Source of the DNA: Saprospiraceae bacterium
GTDB lineage: Bacteria; Bacteroidota; Bacteroidia; Chitinophagales; Saprospiraceae
DNA length: 33,444 bases
Reading direction: 5' to 3'
NCBI GenBank assembly: GCA_026983735.1
Contig: JALSTN010000281.1
Location: 1 to 33,444 of the forward strand
The position numbers and the translations under genes were made by a program. Shown piece by piece: positions 15,130-24,701 of this stretch. Below the pieces are notes generated by a model that ran no database searches, was not told the origin of the DNA, and saw only the letters and a list, made by a program, of their open reading frames with translations. Position 1 is the stretch's first letter; each line of letters starts with the position of its first letter.

Positions 15130-16917
15130 CTAACGGATAAGAGTCACATCTCCTCGCTGGACACCACTAATATCGCAAGTGCCGTTCATCTTTCCTTCAT
15201 ACCGGGCGATGAATAAATATACACCTGTTGGAGCTGGTTTCCCTTTAGTCGTTCCATCCCATCGTTGTAGCGCATCTGTAGATTCAAATACTTTTTCTCC
15301 CCATCGATTGAATATAGAAAGGCTATAGGAAGAAAAGGAAATCTGCTGTAGGGTGTCTACCACTATTCCAAATTGATCATTTAGGTTATCTCCATTGGGA
15401 GTAAATGCTTTAGGGAAGGGGAGGTTAGGCGAAGGATTAGTAAATATATACTTTGTCGAATAGGTAATGGTATTACCACAGAATTGAAATTGGTCGTTGA
15501 TGACGGTCGTGTCACGAGTGATGGTGAGGGTCTTTCCAAGTCGCCGATCAACAAATATCACAGATTCTCCGGTACAGTGAAATTCCTGTTCTTCTCCACT
15601 TTGCGGGCTAATCATGCAAATAGTTTGATCTTCGATAAGATTTGAAGACATCTCCAGTGTGTCAGTTGATCTATCTAAGATTTGGAAATCAAACTCATTT
15701 GTGTATTCTTTTCCCTCCTGAAATGGTATAACTGTGTCCTTTTGAAAGTAGCTCTGTGTCATGCATCCCATACCAAAGCTGAATTGGGGGGAGGCGGCCT
15801 TGCCGATGTAGTGTTTATACGTCGTATCGTTTACCTGGGCAAACTTAGATAGTGCAAAGGTTATATTATCAGCGCCTACTGAGGGAATTGCAGTAAAAGC
15901 AGGAGCTGAGTAGCTGTAGGTAAGCGTATCTTCGAAGTCGTCATAGTAAAATTGAGCAGCAATACTACCACTTGAATTGAATACGGAGAAAGTTAAGGCA
16001 TTGAGTCCATCTTGTATAATAGAATCGTATTGTATGAAAATAGTACTTTGCTCATTGCCGGTGAGGTAGCCTTGTCCTCGCCCTGTAAACCGCTCGCCAG
16101 AATGAAGGAGTTTCCCATCAATATCAAAGTGGAGCACCTGCCTTGAATAGGGGTAATTGTCGTTGGGGAGGCTAGCGTGTATTTTTTGGACTACCACATA
16201 ATACGTACCGAGTGAATAAGAAGGGTTAGAGACATAGGTAATACTATCTTCAAAAAGTTTAATCCAAGAAGGATCTCCATTAGGTTGGAACTTCCCCATT
16301 ATCATGTTGGAGTCGACAGTGTTAGAAGTGAGTAAAATATTGTTACTTTCTACTTGCGTTATATGGGCATTTTGGGCGGAGGGAATTCCCCTTGCCCATT
16401 CAAGTTGACCGTCATTCTTGAATTTTATAAGCGATATAAATTGATTATTATAGGTGCCTGTCAAGTAGAGTTGCCCGCCTTCGGTAAGGTACAATTGGTC
16501 GATTTCTAGAGGTAAAGTACCATTATTATAATATTGTGTCTTGGCCGTACTGAGGTCCGGGGGGATGATCGTAAGGGCTATAGCGATTTCTCCGGTTTTT
16601 CGATGGATGGCTTGTCCGGCAATATATAGGGTGTTGGAGGCGTCAATCGCTATTTTGAGGTGGTTTAACACGGACAAATTAGTGTCTTGAAAAATTCTTT
16701 GCCAGACCAAATTTCCACAAGTATCATACTTGAAGAGTTGAAAAAATATAGAGTCGTTTACCAGCTCGTCTAATACCACAAATCCTCCTTCTGCTGTAGC
16801 GGCGATTTGAACAGCTCTTTTGGGGAGTGGTTCTTTTATTTCTTTGATATAAAATTGTTGAGCAAATGAAATATGGCCTAAAATCAATCCTATAAATAGT
16901 ATAAAATTATTGCGCAT
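15130..16917 (-). CDS. Secreted surface protein with gliding-motility-associated (CHU_C / T9SS B-type) C-terminal domain
   Basis: A 595-aa protein from the ATG at 16917 (signal peptide MRNNFILFIGLILGHISFAQ); an upstream ATG at 16959 would put 14 polar residues before the signal. Residues about 20-350 look like repeated beta-propeller-type strands (EGGFVVLDELV, GQLYLTGTYNN, FKNDGQLEWARG, FQPNGDPSWIK), as in delayed-outer-membrane or SBBP-like repeat proteins. Residues about 505-595 are the CHU_C sorting domain: FPKAFTPNGDNLNDQF, LSIFNRWGEKVFES, WDGTTKGKPAPTGVYLF, ending GDVTLIR, which directs export by T9SS and surface attachment. Ligand or role unknown. It stands alone, with large non-coding gaps on both sides. 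Confidence 0.9.
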   Translation of the reverse strand: MRNNFILFIGLILGHISFAQQFYIKEIKEPLPKRAVQIAATAEGGFVVLDELVNDSIFFQLFKYDTCGNLVWQRIFQDTNLSVLNHLKIAIDASNTLYIAGQAIHRKTGEIAIALTIIPPDLSTAKTQYYNNGTLPLEIDQLYLTEGGQLYLTGTYNNQFISLIKFKNDGQLEWARGIPSAQNAHITQVESNNILLTSNTVDSNMIMGKFQPNGDPSWIKLFEDSITYVSNPSYSLGTYYVVVQKIHASLPNDNYPYSRQVLHFDIDGKLLHSGERFTGRGQGYLTGNEQSTIFIQYDSIIQDGLNALTFSVFNSSGSIAAQFYYDDFEDTLTYSYSAPAFTAIPSVGADNITFALSKFAQVNDTTYKHYIGKAASPQFSFGMGCMTQSYFQKDTVIPFQEGKEYTNEFDFQILDRSTDTLEMSSNLIEDQTICMISPQSGEEQEFHCTGESVIFVDRRLGKTLTITRDTTVINDQFQFCGNTITYSTKYIFTNPSPNLPFPKAFTPNGDNLNDQFGIVVDTLQQISFSSYSLSIFNRWGEKVFESTDALQRWDGTTKGKPAPTGVYLFIARYEGKMNGTCDISGVQRGDVTLIR

Positions 16918-17353
16918 GTCTATAATTGTATGATTAGAATTCGGGTGATAAAGGTACATCTAATTCGAGGAATATCCCCCCCAATTCCCAAAAAATATAC
17001 CATAACTGTAAAAAATCAATGTGAAGTATGGAGGAAATTTGGATTTTATGGCATTCTGTTCTATGATGATTTATCCTTTTGGCTGTATTGATTGAAGAAA
17101 AAACACAGTTTAACTGTCTTTGAAGCTTCATCCCTTACTGTACGCTCATCCTATTGTGACACTTTTCGTCAATATCTTCTTCTAATCCTTATTCTCGAAA
17201 TAAATTAGATGCATTCTGCTTTCTCATTTTGAGATCAAAACTCGTTCAATCTTATCAGATGAATTGCTCATCTCATTTACGGAAGCAAAAGCTAGTTTTG
17301 TATGGCTATAAACTCTTTGCTGCAGTATGCCCTCGGCTTACATTGAGGTGAGA
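16918..17353. other. Intergenic region, no gene seen
   Basis: 436 bases between two minus-strand genes. The only ORF (16934-17131, minus) lacks a credible product. No tRNA, repeat or strong terminator seen. Confidence 0.6.
16949..16956 (-). promoter_or_regulatory. Weak -7-like element for the CHU_C gene
   Basis: The minus strand reads TACCTTTA, one mismatch from TAnnTTTG, 31 bases before the chosen ATG. This supports the start at 16917 over the one at 16959. Confidence 0.25.
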
Positions 17354-18262
17354 TTAACCATTAACGAAGTATCTTATACCAAAGTTGTAGGTGTAAATCC
17401 GGGCTTGCGCTGACGGGTTAAAAAATCTAGTCCAAATTACTTCGGCTAGTATTCGTCGTGTAATGGCGTATTTATACCCGACACCATATTGATTGAACGG
17501 AGTATAAGCCGGTGTTCTCATTAGAGGATCTGCCTTGACGGTAGTTCCCCATTGAGGGGCTACATTAATTAGACCATAGAATGTATGTAGAGGATTGGGA
17601 AAATAACTTAGGATGACGGATACAGGCGTACTCATCTGATAATAACCATCTTCTTGGCCAAACATGGCCTTGCCTATATTCTCAATGATGAGGTCTGATT
17701 CTACGAAGAGAGAGACCTTCGAGGTTACACTGTGGTCGTAGTAGAGCTGAGTAAAAAAGCTATATCCCCCCCAATCGATAAACCCATTCGTAGCACTCCC
17801 TTCCAATTCTTTACCCAGTGGAATATAAACAGTCTGTTGAATAGAGAAGTTAGGAACATTCTCAAAAGGTGCTATTTTCCATCTCAGCCCTAGGGCGGTA
17901 ACGCCTGAGCGTCTATAACCTTTAGTGAGGCCATCATCATACTTTCCTGTGTTTTTCCATTGTAAAGCTTCAAAGGCAGGGATGTCCGTTCCGGAAGTCT
18001 GGCTAACAGATCTAAGTTTTACATCTAAACCGACATTCAATTTCGTCGAAATTCCGTATAAAAATTGAAGGTTGGATGTGAAAAAATCGTACTTATAGTT
18101 GGTTTTTGGAGCACCATCACTCCAGGTGAAGTAATTGTTAAAGAGATGTATCTCATATCCCCCTGTATCATAGAGTTTGGAGGGTAAATAGGGCAAGTCG
18201 TCCCTTTGAGCGAGTAGATGACCAGCCAAGAGTAGAAAGAAAAGTATTGATCTGAGTTTCAT
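17354..18262 (-). CDS. Outer-membrane beta-barrel protein, unknown function
   Basis: A 302-aa protein with a signal peptide (MKLRSILFFLLLAGHLLAQ). The rest is alternating amphipathic strands with many Tyr/Phe/Trp: YEIHLFNNYFTWSDG, LQFLYGISTKLNVGLDVKLR, ALGLRWKIAPF, FSIQQTVYIPLG, VSLFVESDLIIENIG, YGVGYKYAITRRILAEVIWTRF, ending with the strand YTYNFGIRYFVNG. This fits a 10-14-strand outer-membrane barrel, similar in style to the MetA-pathway/transporter-like or DUF-type barrels in Bacteroidota, but I cannot name a family. No plug domain, so it is not a TonB receptor. It is transcribed alone from a putative -7 box at 18344-18351. Confidence 0.75.
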   Translation of the reverse strand: MKLRSILFFLLLAGHLLAQRDDLPYLPSKLYDTGGYEIHLFNNYFTWSDGAPKTNYKYDFFTSNLQFLYGISTKLNVGLDVKLRSVSQTSGTDIPAFEALQWKNTGKYDDGLTKGYRRSGVTALGLRWKIAPFENVPNFSIQQTVYIPLGKELEGSATNGFIDWGGYSFFTQLYYDHSVTSKVSLFVESDLIIENIGKAMFGQEDGYYQMSTPVSVILSYFPNPLHTFYGLINVAPQWGTTVKADPLMRTPAYTPFNQYGVGYKYAITRRILAEVIWTRFFNPSAQARIYTYNFGIRYFVNG

Positions 18263-18343
18263 ACTAATTTGGTTGTAATTAAACTATTGAACATTCTGAG
18301 GTGAAGAGTACTTTTACAGGTAACTCTTAAAATTAAAATTGCA

Positions 18344-18351
18344 CAAAGCTA
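18344..18351 (-). promoter_or_regulatory. Putative -7 element for the barrel protein gene
   Basis: The minus strand reads TAGCTTTG, about 80 bases before the ATG at 18262; a full match to TAnnTTTG but no TTG at -33. Confidence 0.4.
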
Positions 18352-18566
18352 TGAAAAATGTTTTTTATCCTGAGTGCTAAGATGCTCTTAGGGTGTGTGA
18401 GAGGGGTAAGTATATATTTCTGCTTTTACAGTTTAAAATGCCATAAATAGATGTATATATGAAATAATATATCTATAAATATCTATAATTCATATTTAAC
18501 ATAAAGGACATTAGAGTCGGTATCTGAAGGTATTATTTCAAAAATAATTGTGGGTACGTCATTTAG

Positions 18567-18582
18567 AAGACACTAGTGTCTT
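18567..18582. promoter_or_regulatory. 16-bp perfect palindrome, possible regulator binding site
   Basis: AAGACACTAGTGTCTT is perfectly self-complementary with no loop, typical of a dimeric-repressor operator rather than a terminator. It is about 215 bases upstream of the mapped -7 of the barrel gene, so its target is unclear. Confidence 0.3.
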
Positions 18583-18818
18583 AAGAACTAAATAACACAC
18601 ATATTAAACCTGCTCTTTTTCGCCTACTCTTCACCAATGAATGAGTCACTTGTCTCGATAACCCCCCCATTTATTGGCATGATCAGACAAAAAATAGACG
18701 GCGTTTAAAATAGGAATAACTTAGTTCTAAAGCCGCTGGGGACATAGGATTAAATCATAGGAAGATATAGGTGCATAGACAAGAAAGCAGGAGGCTAATT
18801 AGAAGTTAGGGCATTGTG

Positions 18819-18858
18819 AAAACTAAAATCCCCCAATTGTCATTCCGACAAATGAGGG
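18819..18858 (-). terminator. Intrinsic terminator of icd
   Basis: On the minus strand, 18858-18847 pairs with 18841-18830 (11 of 12 positions, one G-U, one T-T mismatch), loop GGAAT, then ATTTTAGTTTT. It lies 32 bases after the icd stop codon. Confidence 0.7.
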
Positions 18859-18889
18859 ACTTGATAATTCGTTTTATAATCACTAAAAA

Positions 18890-20110
18890 CTACATGTTTT
18901 TTATTAGCTCAGATGCAAATTCAGAACATTTTAGTAGAGTGGCCCCTTCCATAAGGCGCTCAAAATCATAAGTGACTCTTTTTGCCAAAATGGTCTTCTC
19001 CAAAGCGGTTTCAATAAGATCACCGGCTTCCGGCCATTTCATATAATCTAGCATCATTACACCGGAAAGAATAACGGAGCTCGGATTAACTTTATCCATT
19101 CCTGCATATTTAGGAGCTGTACCATGAGTAGCTTCAAAAATGCCGACTCCGGTTTGATAATTGATATTTGCACCCGGGGCAATTCCGATTCCACCCACTT
19201 CTGCAGCTAGTGCATCAGAGATATAATCTCCATTGAGGTTGAGGGTCGCTATAACATCGTATGCCTTAGGGCGAAGGAGGATTTGCTGAAGGAAGTTATC
19301 GGCGATGACGTCTTTAATGATTAGGGATTGACCGTCTTTATGAATAATTTGCCATGGACCCCCTTCATAATCGACAGCACCAAATTCGGTTTTAGCCAAC
19401 TCATATCCCCAATCTCTAAATTTACCTTCTGTGAATTTCATAATATTCCCCTTGTGAACCAAGGTCAAAGAGGCTCTTTTCTTTTCAAAGGCGTACTCAA
19501 TGGCCGATCTCACAAGACGATCCGTTCCTTCCTTGGATACCGGCTTAACTCCATAGGATGCAGAATCGGGGAAACGAATGCTTGAGACGCCAAGTTTGTT
19601 GATTAGAAAATCGCGTAGTTCTTTGGCTTCTTTGGTCCCAGCCATAAACTCTATACCGGCGTATATATCTTCCGTATTTTCTCTGAAGATCACCATGTCT
19701 ACATATTCCGGATGCTTCACCGGGCTAGGCACCCCTTTGTACCATCTTACAGGACGAACACAGGCATATAAGTCGAGTTTTTGTCTCAGTGCGACATTCA
19801 AGGAGCGAATCCCGCCTCCTACTGGAGTAGTAAGAGGTCCTTTAATTGCAACCAGATATTCTTTGATCGTATCCAAGGTGTCTTTGGGCAGCCATTCGCC
19901 GAATTCTAAAAATGCTTTTTCTCCGGCATAAACTTCCTTCCAATGAATTTTTCTCGTACCATTATAAGCTTTTTCAACAGCTGCATCCAATACTCGAGAG
20001 GCTGCTGCCCATATATCCGGTCCAATACCGTCTCCTTCAATAAAAGGGATAATCGGTTCATTTGGTACATCCAGCACCCCGTCTACAATCTTAATGTGAT
20101 GTTTAAGCAT
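18890..20110 (-). CDS. icd: Isocitrate dehydrogenase, NADP-dependent
   Basis: A 406-aa TCA-cycle enzyme oxidatively decarboxylating isocitrate to 2-oxoglutarate, of the E. coli-type dimeric class (E. coli 416 aa). Visible: [10 protein letters not shown] near the N-terminus; [27 protein letters not shown] containing Ser103, equivalent to the E. coli phosphorylation site Ser113; active-site Tyr150 (TEDIY) and Lys220 (LVHKGN). The coenzyme determinants Lys334-Tyr335 (HGTAPKYAG), Tyr381 and Arg385 (TYDFER) match the NADP-specific set (E. coli 344, 345, 391, 395), so NADP is predicted. No aceK kinase gene is nearby. The gene has its own -7 element and terminator. Confidence 0.97.
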   Translation of the reverse strand: MLKHHIKIVDGVLDVPNEPIIPFIEGDGIGPDIWAAASRVLDAAVEKAYNGTRKIHWKEVYAGEKAFLEFGEWLPKDTLDTIKEYLVAIKGPLTTPVGGGIRSLNVALRQKLDLYACVRPVRWYKGVPSPVKHPEYVDMVIFRENTEDIYAGIEFMAGTKEAKELRDFLINKLGVSSIRFPDSASYGVKPVSKEGTDRLVRSAIEYAFEKKRASLTLVHKGNIMKFTEGKFRDWGYELAKTEFGAVDYEGGPWQIIHKDGQSLIIKDVIADNFLQQILLRPKAYDVIATLNLNGDYISDALAAEVGGIGIAPGANINYQTGVGIFEATHGTAPKYAGMDKVNPSSVILSGVMMLDYMKWPEAGDLIETALEKTILAKRVTYDFERLMEGATLLKCSEFASELIKNM

Positions 20111-20183
20111 GTCTTATGATTTAATTATGAAATACTTTAATAAGTTACTTCGTTATGGGGAAATAACCCTATTTTTGAGGCGT

Positions 20184-20191
20184 CAAAGGTA
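20184..20191 (-). promoter_or_regulatory. Putative -7 element for icd
   Basis: The minus strand reads TACCTTTG, about 74 bases before the icd ATG; no clear -33 TTG. Confidence 0.4.
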
Positions 20192-20292
20192 GGTAATTAT
20201 TATCATTCCTATGAATGATTTATGGAGATACCTTGTCAAGAAAGGCTACCGTTTGTTTGTATTTGTTAAGTGATACGCGGAAATTGACATTT

Positions 20293-20928
20293 ATGATGAA
20301 AAATAATTTATTCTTATTCTTGTTCCAAACCCTATTTATCCTAGTAGGGGTAGGGGCATTGGGCGCTTGTAGTGGGCTCAAAACTCAAATGGCCTCTCCT
20401 GCAAAAGTCGACAAAGAAGCGTCCCATAAATGTAGTGAACCTGGGGTGTTGGAACTTTCTCCTGATTGTGGCGTGCTCATCAAATTAAAATCAGGTTTAA
20501 AGTATCAAGTGACTAAAATAGAAGATGTAGATTTTTCTTTTACTCCGGGAGGACATGTATGGGTGACTTTGGTGCGCGAAGACGATGTACTTCCATCGTG
20601 TGAAAAGGTCGAAGCAGCAGTTAAAGTTACGTGTGTGGAGGAGATACCGGCATTGGATACACTTGGGGAGCAGGATTGTATTCATACGAAGGATGTTCTT
20701 CAAGTGGCCTGGATGAACCAAATTATATCAAAATATAATCCCTCTATCGTCTCAATGTACCGAGAAGGCCCTGCGTCAGTGTATTCATTTGAAGGGAAAT
20801 TTGGTAAGGTCTTATACGATTGTAGAGGACAGCTACTCTGTAGGACGGATTACGGAGATAAGACCGCCTGTGATAAGTTGATCAAACAAATGGGCGAAAA
20901 GGAGGTTTTATTAAAAATAGATTACTGA
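20293..20928 (+). CDS. Cys-rich outer-membrane-type lipoprotein, unknown function
   Basis: 211 aa from the tandem ATGs at 20293/20296. A lipoprotein signal is clear: a hydrophobic core ([18 protein letters not shown]) followed by lipobox L23-G24-A25-C26, so Cys26 is probably lipidated. The mature part has eight or more further cysteines (HKCSE, PDCGV, PSCEK, KVTCVEE, QDCIHT, YDCRG, LLCRT, TACDK), which suggests disulfides. The C-terminal half contains [20 protein letters not shown] followed by LLC and later DKTAC, reminiscent of small Bacteroidota lipoproteins of the DUF6970 kind (recalled, uncertain). An upstream start at 20215 would bury the signal. ruvB follows after 50 bases and may be co-transcribed. 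Confidence 0.75.
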   Translation: MMKNNLFLFLFQTLFILVGVGALGACSGLKTQMASPAKVDKEASHKCSEPGVLELSPDCGVLIKLKSGLKYQVTKIEDVDFSFTPGGHVWVTLVREDDVLPSCEKVEAAVKVTCVEEIPALDTLGEQDCIHTKDVLQVAWMNQIISKYNPSIVSMYREGPASVYSFEGKFGKVLYDCRGQLLCRTDYGDKTACDKLIKQMGEKEVLLKIDY

Positions 20929-20978
20929 ATAAAAGTCTAACTATCAAAACTGTAGTTACACACAAAAACAATAAGGGT

Positions 20979-22004
20979 ATGATTAATCCCCATTTGGATG
21001 CCAGTGGGAGTACTTTTGACTCAGAGGAGCAAACCATAGAACGTGCGTTGCGTCCGGCTACAATGCAAGAATTTACCGGGCAACCGCAGCTGGTTTCAAA
21101 TCTAATGGTTTTCATAGGCGCCGCCAAATTAAGGGGAGAAGCGCTAGACCACGTTCTTTTACACGGCCCACCGGGTCTGGGTAAAACTACCCTTGCTTAT
21201 ATTATAGCCAATGAATTAGAGGCCGATATAAAAATGACCTCTGGCCCCGTCTTGGAGAAACCAGGGGATCTGGCAGGTTTACTTACTAATCTCGATGAAG
21301 GCGATGTGCTGTTTATCGACGAAATACATCGTTTGAATACCGTAGTGGAAGAGTATTTGTATTCTGCTATGGAGGACTATCGGATAGATATTATGATCGA
21401 TAGCGGACCTAATGCTCGAAGTATCCAACTCAATATTCAGCCATTTACTTTAGTGGGGGCAACTACAAGAAAAGGACTTCTGACGGCACCTATGCGTGCT
21501 CGTTTTGGTATCAATAGTCATTTGGACTATTACGACATTGCTACACTGGAGAAAATCATCAAGCGATCTTCTCATATCCTCAATATAGAAATTACAGATG
21601 AAGGAGCTTATGTCATCGCATCCAGGAGCCGCGGTACGCCAAGAATCGCCAATGCGCTCTTAAGAAGAGTCAGAGACTTTGCTCAAATAAAAGGAAGCGG
21701 AAAGATAGACAAAAAAATCTCTAATTTTGCACTCAATGCGCTCAATGTCGATGATTGTGGATTGGATGAGATGGACAATAGAATACTAGATGCCATCATT
21801 CGAAAGTTTCATGGAGGGCCGGTGGGATTGACAACTATAGCTACAGCGGTAGGGGAGGAACCCGGGACAATCGAGGAAGTACATGAACCCTTTTTAATTA
21901 TGCAAGGCTTCATCCAAAGAACACCTAGAGGAAGAGAGGCAACCCCCAAGGCATTTGATCATATCGGAGAAGTTTATCCCGGCAAACAGGGGAGTCTTTT
22001 TTAG
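20979..22004 (+). CDS. ruvB: Holliday junction branch migration ATPase RuvB
   Basis: A 341-aa AAA+ motor that, with RuvA, drives branch migration at Holliday junctions before RuvC cleavage; neither partner is in the window. Visible: an N-terminal [15 protein letters not shown], Walker A GPPGLGKT at 63-70, Walker B DEIH at 114-117, the sensor/arginine-finger segment [18 protein letters not shown] at 161-178, the [17 protein letters not shown] sensor 2 helix and the C-terminal winged helix ([26 protein letters not shown], ending RTPRGREAT). Full length. Convergent with the START-like gene, with only five bases between the stop codons. Confidence 0.98.
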   Translation: MINPHLDASGSTFDSEEQTIERALRPATMQEFTGQPQLVSNLMVFIGAAKLRGEALDHVLLHGPPGLGKTTLAYIIANELEADIKMTSGPVLEKPGDLAGLLTNLDEGDVLFIDEIHRLNTVVEEYLYSAMEDYRIDIMIDSGPNARSIQLNIQPFTLVGATTRKGLLTAPMRARFGINSHLDYYDIATLEKIIKRSSHILNIEITDEGAYVIASRSRGTPRIANALLRRVRDFAQIKGSGKIDKKISNFALNALNVDDCGLDEMDNRILDAIIRKFHGGPVGLTTIATAVGEEPGTIEEVHEPFLIMQGFIQRTPRGREATPKAFDHIGEVYPGKQGSLF

Positions 22005-22009
22005 TGAGC

Positions 22010-22387
22010 TTATCCTCCGATCACCCCGCGTAATTGGTTGATTTGCTCCTTCCAAAAATCTTTCTGTTCTTCCAATTCATCCGGTTCCGCAAAATCGATG
22101 ACCTCTAAAATGGTTTCATTCGTAATAGGTGATTTGGAGAATTTTACCTCCCAGAATTCATCTTCTTCAGAGTCTTCCCAACGAAATTTGAGCCGGTGAT
22201 CCGCTTCATCTTCTTCTAACTCAGCTACCTCCTCGGCACCATCCCATTCAAATGTAAATTTATTGCCCGATATGTCAACACTATCACTGAACCATCTGGT
22301 TAATCCGGCAGGGGTAGTAAAAAATTGATAAAGCATAGCCGGAGATGCTTTAAATATAAATTCTAGTGAAAACTTTTCCTTGCCCAT
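22010..22387 (-). CDS. START/AHSA1-like (SRPBCC superfamily) protein
   Basis: A 125-aa soluble protein. FSLEFIFKASPAMLYQFFTTPAGLTRWFSDSVDI is the N-terminal strand-helix of AHSA1/START-type folds; FTFEWDGAEEVAELEEDEADHRLKFRWE and the C-terminal helix EEQKDFWKEQINQLRGVIGG complete it. This short, very acidic version is typical of Bacteroidota (START-like, PF19569-like; recalled). It may bind a small hydrophobic ligand or act as a co-chaperone; unknown. It is convergent with ruvB. Confidence 0.85.
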   Translation of the reverse strand: MGKEKFSLEFIFKASPAMLYQFFTTPAGLTRWFSDSVDISGNKFTFEWDGAEEVAELEEDEADHRLKFRWEDSEEDEFWEVKFSKSPITNETILEVIDFAEPDELEEQKDFWKEQINQLRGVIGG

Positions 22388-22747
22388 ATCTTTATAGGTT
22401 GTTTGTTTTTCTACTATAAAGCATGAAGATGGGATATTGTTGTGTTTTAGTTCATTTCTTTTTACGTTGGAGGTGTATGAATTGACTTTGAATTGAAAAG
22501 GATAGTCAAAATCCTTTAGAAATAGTAGGGAGATGCTCAGGTTGATTGGACTATTGACTTTAACCCCTGTACTTCATCAAGGATGCTTTCCCCACATACA
22601 ATTGGTCTTTGAAAATAAGATGAATACTATAGCTGTGCTGTTTGTGATTTTTTTTATACTTCCTATATAAGCGTGTTGATTAGGTAAATTATTTTTTCTA
22701 TATTTGCCCAAGTTTTAATTACCATCACAAAGAAATGATATTGCGTT
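22388..22747. other. Divergent intergenic region
   Basis: 360 bases between divergent genes. It holds the strong promoter of the CBS gene (22676-22706); nothing else recognisable. Confidence 0.6.
22676..22706 (+). promoter_or_regulatory. Bacteroidota-type promoter of the CBS-domain gene
   Basis: TTG at 22676-22678, a 20-base spacer, then TATATTTG at 22699-22706: the best full-consensus promoter in the window. The predicted 5' leader is about 35 bases. Confidence 0.65.
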
Positions 22748-23143
22748 ATGATGAATGAACCGATCAAATCGATTATGTACGGCGAATTGATAACCATTAA
22801 CCCTGATGATACGTTAGGTAAAGCCCGAGAGATTCTAGGGACTTATCGGGTACATCATCTTCCCATAGTTGAAGGTGATAAGCTGGTAGGGTTAGTTACT
22901 ACTTGGGATTTGTTTAAGATGGAGATGTCTCCTGCTGATTACGCCACCATTCCGGTTAAGAATATCATGACGACGCATCTTGCGGTCTTAGGACCCGATG
23001 ACAAAGTGGGCTCTGCAGCAGAGCTCTTTTTAGAGCATATGTTTCAAGCCATTCCGATCGTTGAAGAAGATCATAAGTTGATAGGTCTCGTTACCATGTT
23101 CGATGTGTTGCGTTACTGTTTTTACAAAGAGTATGACCATTGA
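22748..23143 (+). CDS. CBS-domain-pair protein
   Basis: A 131-aa protein made only of two CBS domains (about residues 7-60 and 72-127): IMYGELITINPDDTLGKAREIL...HHLPIVEGDKLVGLVTTWDLF, then IMTTHLAVLGPDDKVGSAAELF...QAIPIVEEDHKLIGLVTMFDVL. Such Bateman modules bind adenine nucleotides (AMP, ATP, SAM) and sense energy state; AcuB-like stand-alone versions are common. No effector domain, so it must act on a partner. Nothing in the neighbourhood identifies one. Tandem ATGs at 22748/22751. Confidence 0.92.
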   Translation: MMNEPIKSIMYGELITINPDDTLGKAREILGTYRVHHLPIVEGDKLVGLVTTWDLFKMEMSPADYATIPVKNIMTTHLAVLGPDDKVGSAAELFLEHMFQAIPIVEEDHKLIGLVTMFDVLRYCFYKEYDH

Positions 23144-23243
23144 TGCTCTTGTAATTCTTGCTACTTAACGCTTCTTTTGCGTAGAGTTACGTCCCATTTT
23201 ATAGTTTCTTTTCTACTGTCGTATATTGATATATTTTGGAGTA

Positions 23244-23270
23244 CTGGGCTTTTGGATGCCCAAAGCCCAG
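23244..23270. repeat. Orphan hairpin
   Basis: CTGGGCTTT (23244-23252) pairs perfectly with AAAGCCCAG (23262-23270), with a 9-base loop. No T tract on either strand, so it is not a clear terminator; it may be an RNA 3'-end stabiliser of the CBS transcript. Confidence 0.5.
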
Positions 23271-23623
23271 AGGCTTGTTGAGCGGTTAGGTACGTCTAAA
23301 TGAATCCACGGTCTCCCTTTAATCCAGAAACTGTTTCTGAAATATTATATTGAGAATTATTTTAACTCGTATAATAATATTCTAATATATACGTTTTTAT
23401 TAATATATTATTACACAAATCCCCTATATTAGGCCATGGATTTATGCTCCGTAATATATGGTCGCCTTTTTGATTTCTGCTCTTTATAAGAGACTTTTAC
23501 GCTCTGAATGAAGTTATTCCCCATTTCATTGTTTCTTGGATATTTACTGCAGTAAACTATTACTGTGATAAATAAATATTAAAAAAATATTCAATATGTA
23601 TATCATATTATAAAAATATGTAA

Positions 23624-23631
23624 TATATTTG
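23624..23631 (+). promoter_or_regulatory. Putative -7 element for the DUF6089-like gene
   Basis: TATATTTG in an AT-rich context; implies a leader of about 160 bases before the ATG at 23797. No -33 TTG. Confidence 0.35.
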
Positions 23632-23796
23632 CGCCTGATTAGATATTGATTTAGGGTTTTATTGGAAGAGGTGATGGAACAATTAATTATTGCGTTTGTT
23701 GATGCGAGAATCCAATTTAGCATTTTAGATAGAGGATTAGGTAGGTTTGTTTTTCTCTTTTCTCAGTTCAACCGATTAACTAAAAATTTTTTTACC

Positions 23797-24627
23797 ATGA
23801 AATGGTTGCTTGTATTTTTGATGTTACCCTTTTTGTCCCAAGCTCAACTTTACGATGTGGGTATCGGAGTTGGTGGGGCGGTATATGCAGGAGATTTGTC
23901 TTCGCCCTCATTAGAAGCCTATGTTAGGCAGTCGCATGCTGCCGGGCAAATAAGTGCAGCGTATTACTTTTCAAATGCGTACAGTTTGCGTGGTCACTTG
24001 ATGTATTCCAAGCTTTCCGGTGATGATCAATTTGGAGTAGAGGATTGGCAAGTGCAAAGAGATTTGAATTTTGAGACGAGTCTGATGGAAGTGGGTGTCC
24101 AGATTGAAGCTGATTTTGGTCGATTTTTTAATTTGCCCATTGGGATTTCATATCCTTATGGTTTTATTGGGATGACCGTTTTGCATTTCAATCCAATGAC
24201 ATATTACAATGGAAGCAAAATTGCATTACAACCCTTAGGTACTGAGGGGCAAGGTATGCAGGGATACGATGCAAAATACTCCCTGATGACTACAGCTTTC
24301 AATTTTGGATTGGGGTACAAGTATCCTGTCCGAGACTATGTAGACTTGGTGTTTTCTTTGGCATGGCGACGGACGGCAACAGATTATCTAGATGATGTTA
24401 GCAAAAATTATGTATCTCGTGAAGAATTGTCGGCGAATAATGGTGAAATTGCCGCCCTTCTTGGAAATAAGATCAATCGGGAGACCGGTAGAGTTCGTGG
24501 TGGAAAGTATAGTAAGGATTGGTATGGTGTGGGGCTCATTAGTCTGAGATATTACTTGGGCAAGGATAGAAAAAGGATGAGACGTCATAAGCCGGGGTAT
24601 ACCGGAAGTTGTCCCTCGAAATTTTAA
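23797..24627 (+). CDS. Outer-membrane beta-barrel protein, DUF6089-like
   Basis: A 276-aa protein from the ATG at 23797, starting with a signal peptide (MKWLLVFLMLPFLSQAQ). The mature N-terminus LYDVGIGVGGAVYAGDLSSP is the hallmark opening of the Bacteroidota DUF6089 barrel family (YEIGxxxGxxxYxGDL). Then come strands with paired aromatic residues (SAAYYFSNAYSLRGHLMYSKLSG, YPYGFIGMTVLHFNPMTYY, FNFGLGYKYPVRDYVDLVFSLAWRRTATDYLDDVS) and the final strand YGVGLISLRYYLGK. A basic tail (KDRKRMRRHK) follows the last strand, unusual for a barrel end. Function unknown. Followed by its own terminator. Confidence 0.8.
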   Translation: MKWLLVFLMLPFLSQAQLYDVGIGVGGAVYAGDLSSPSLEAYVRQSHAAGQISAAYYFSNAYSLRGHLMYSKLSGDDQFGVEDWQVQRDLNFETSLMEVGVQIEADFGRFFNLPIGISYPYGFIGMTVLHFNPMTYYNGSKIALQPLGTEGQGMQGYDAKYSLMTTAFNFGLGYKYPVRDYVDLVFSLAWRRTATDYLDDVSKNYVSREELSANNGEIAALLGNKINRETGRVRGGKYSKDWYGVGLISLRYYLGKDRKRMRRHKPGYTGSCPSKF

Positions 24628-24701
24628 CATCATGGTCTAAAGGGAAGAGACTTGACCATCAATTGTCGGATCTATCCTTGTGATACCATTATAGATATAA
24701 T

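Larger units (their letters stand above)
18263..18889. other. 627-base intergenic region
   Basis: No gene recognised. It holds the promoter element for the barrel gene, a 16-bp perfect palindrome (18567-18582), an AT-rich stretch (about 18430-18500) and the icd terminator (18819-18858). Confidence 0.6.
23144..23796. other. 653-base AT-rich intergenic region
   Basis: It holds an orphan hairpin (23244-23270), very AT-rich stretches (about 23335-23420 and 23570-23630) and the -7 element at 23624-23631. The frame upstream of the DUF6089-like gene is open back to 23662, but that leader has no signal-peptide character and is treated as 5' UTR. Confidence 0.55.

Noticed and set aside
18830-18858. 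A GTCATTCCGAC-containing segment resembling the intergenic repeat common in many bacteria
   Set aside because: On the minus strand it folds into a near-perfect stem followed by a T-rich tract just after icd, so a terminator explains it. Only one copy is present in the window.
23662-23796. N-terminal extension of the DUF6089-like protein
   Set aside because: The ATG at 23797 begins directly with a good signal peptide; the 45 upstream residues would mask it.
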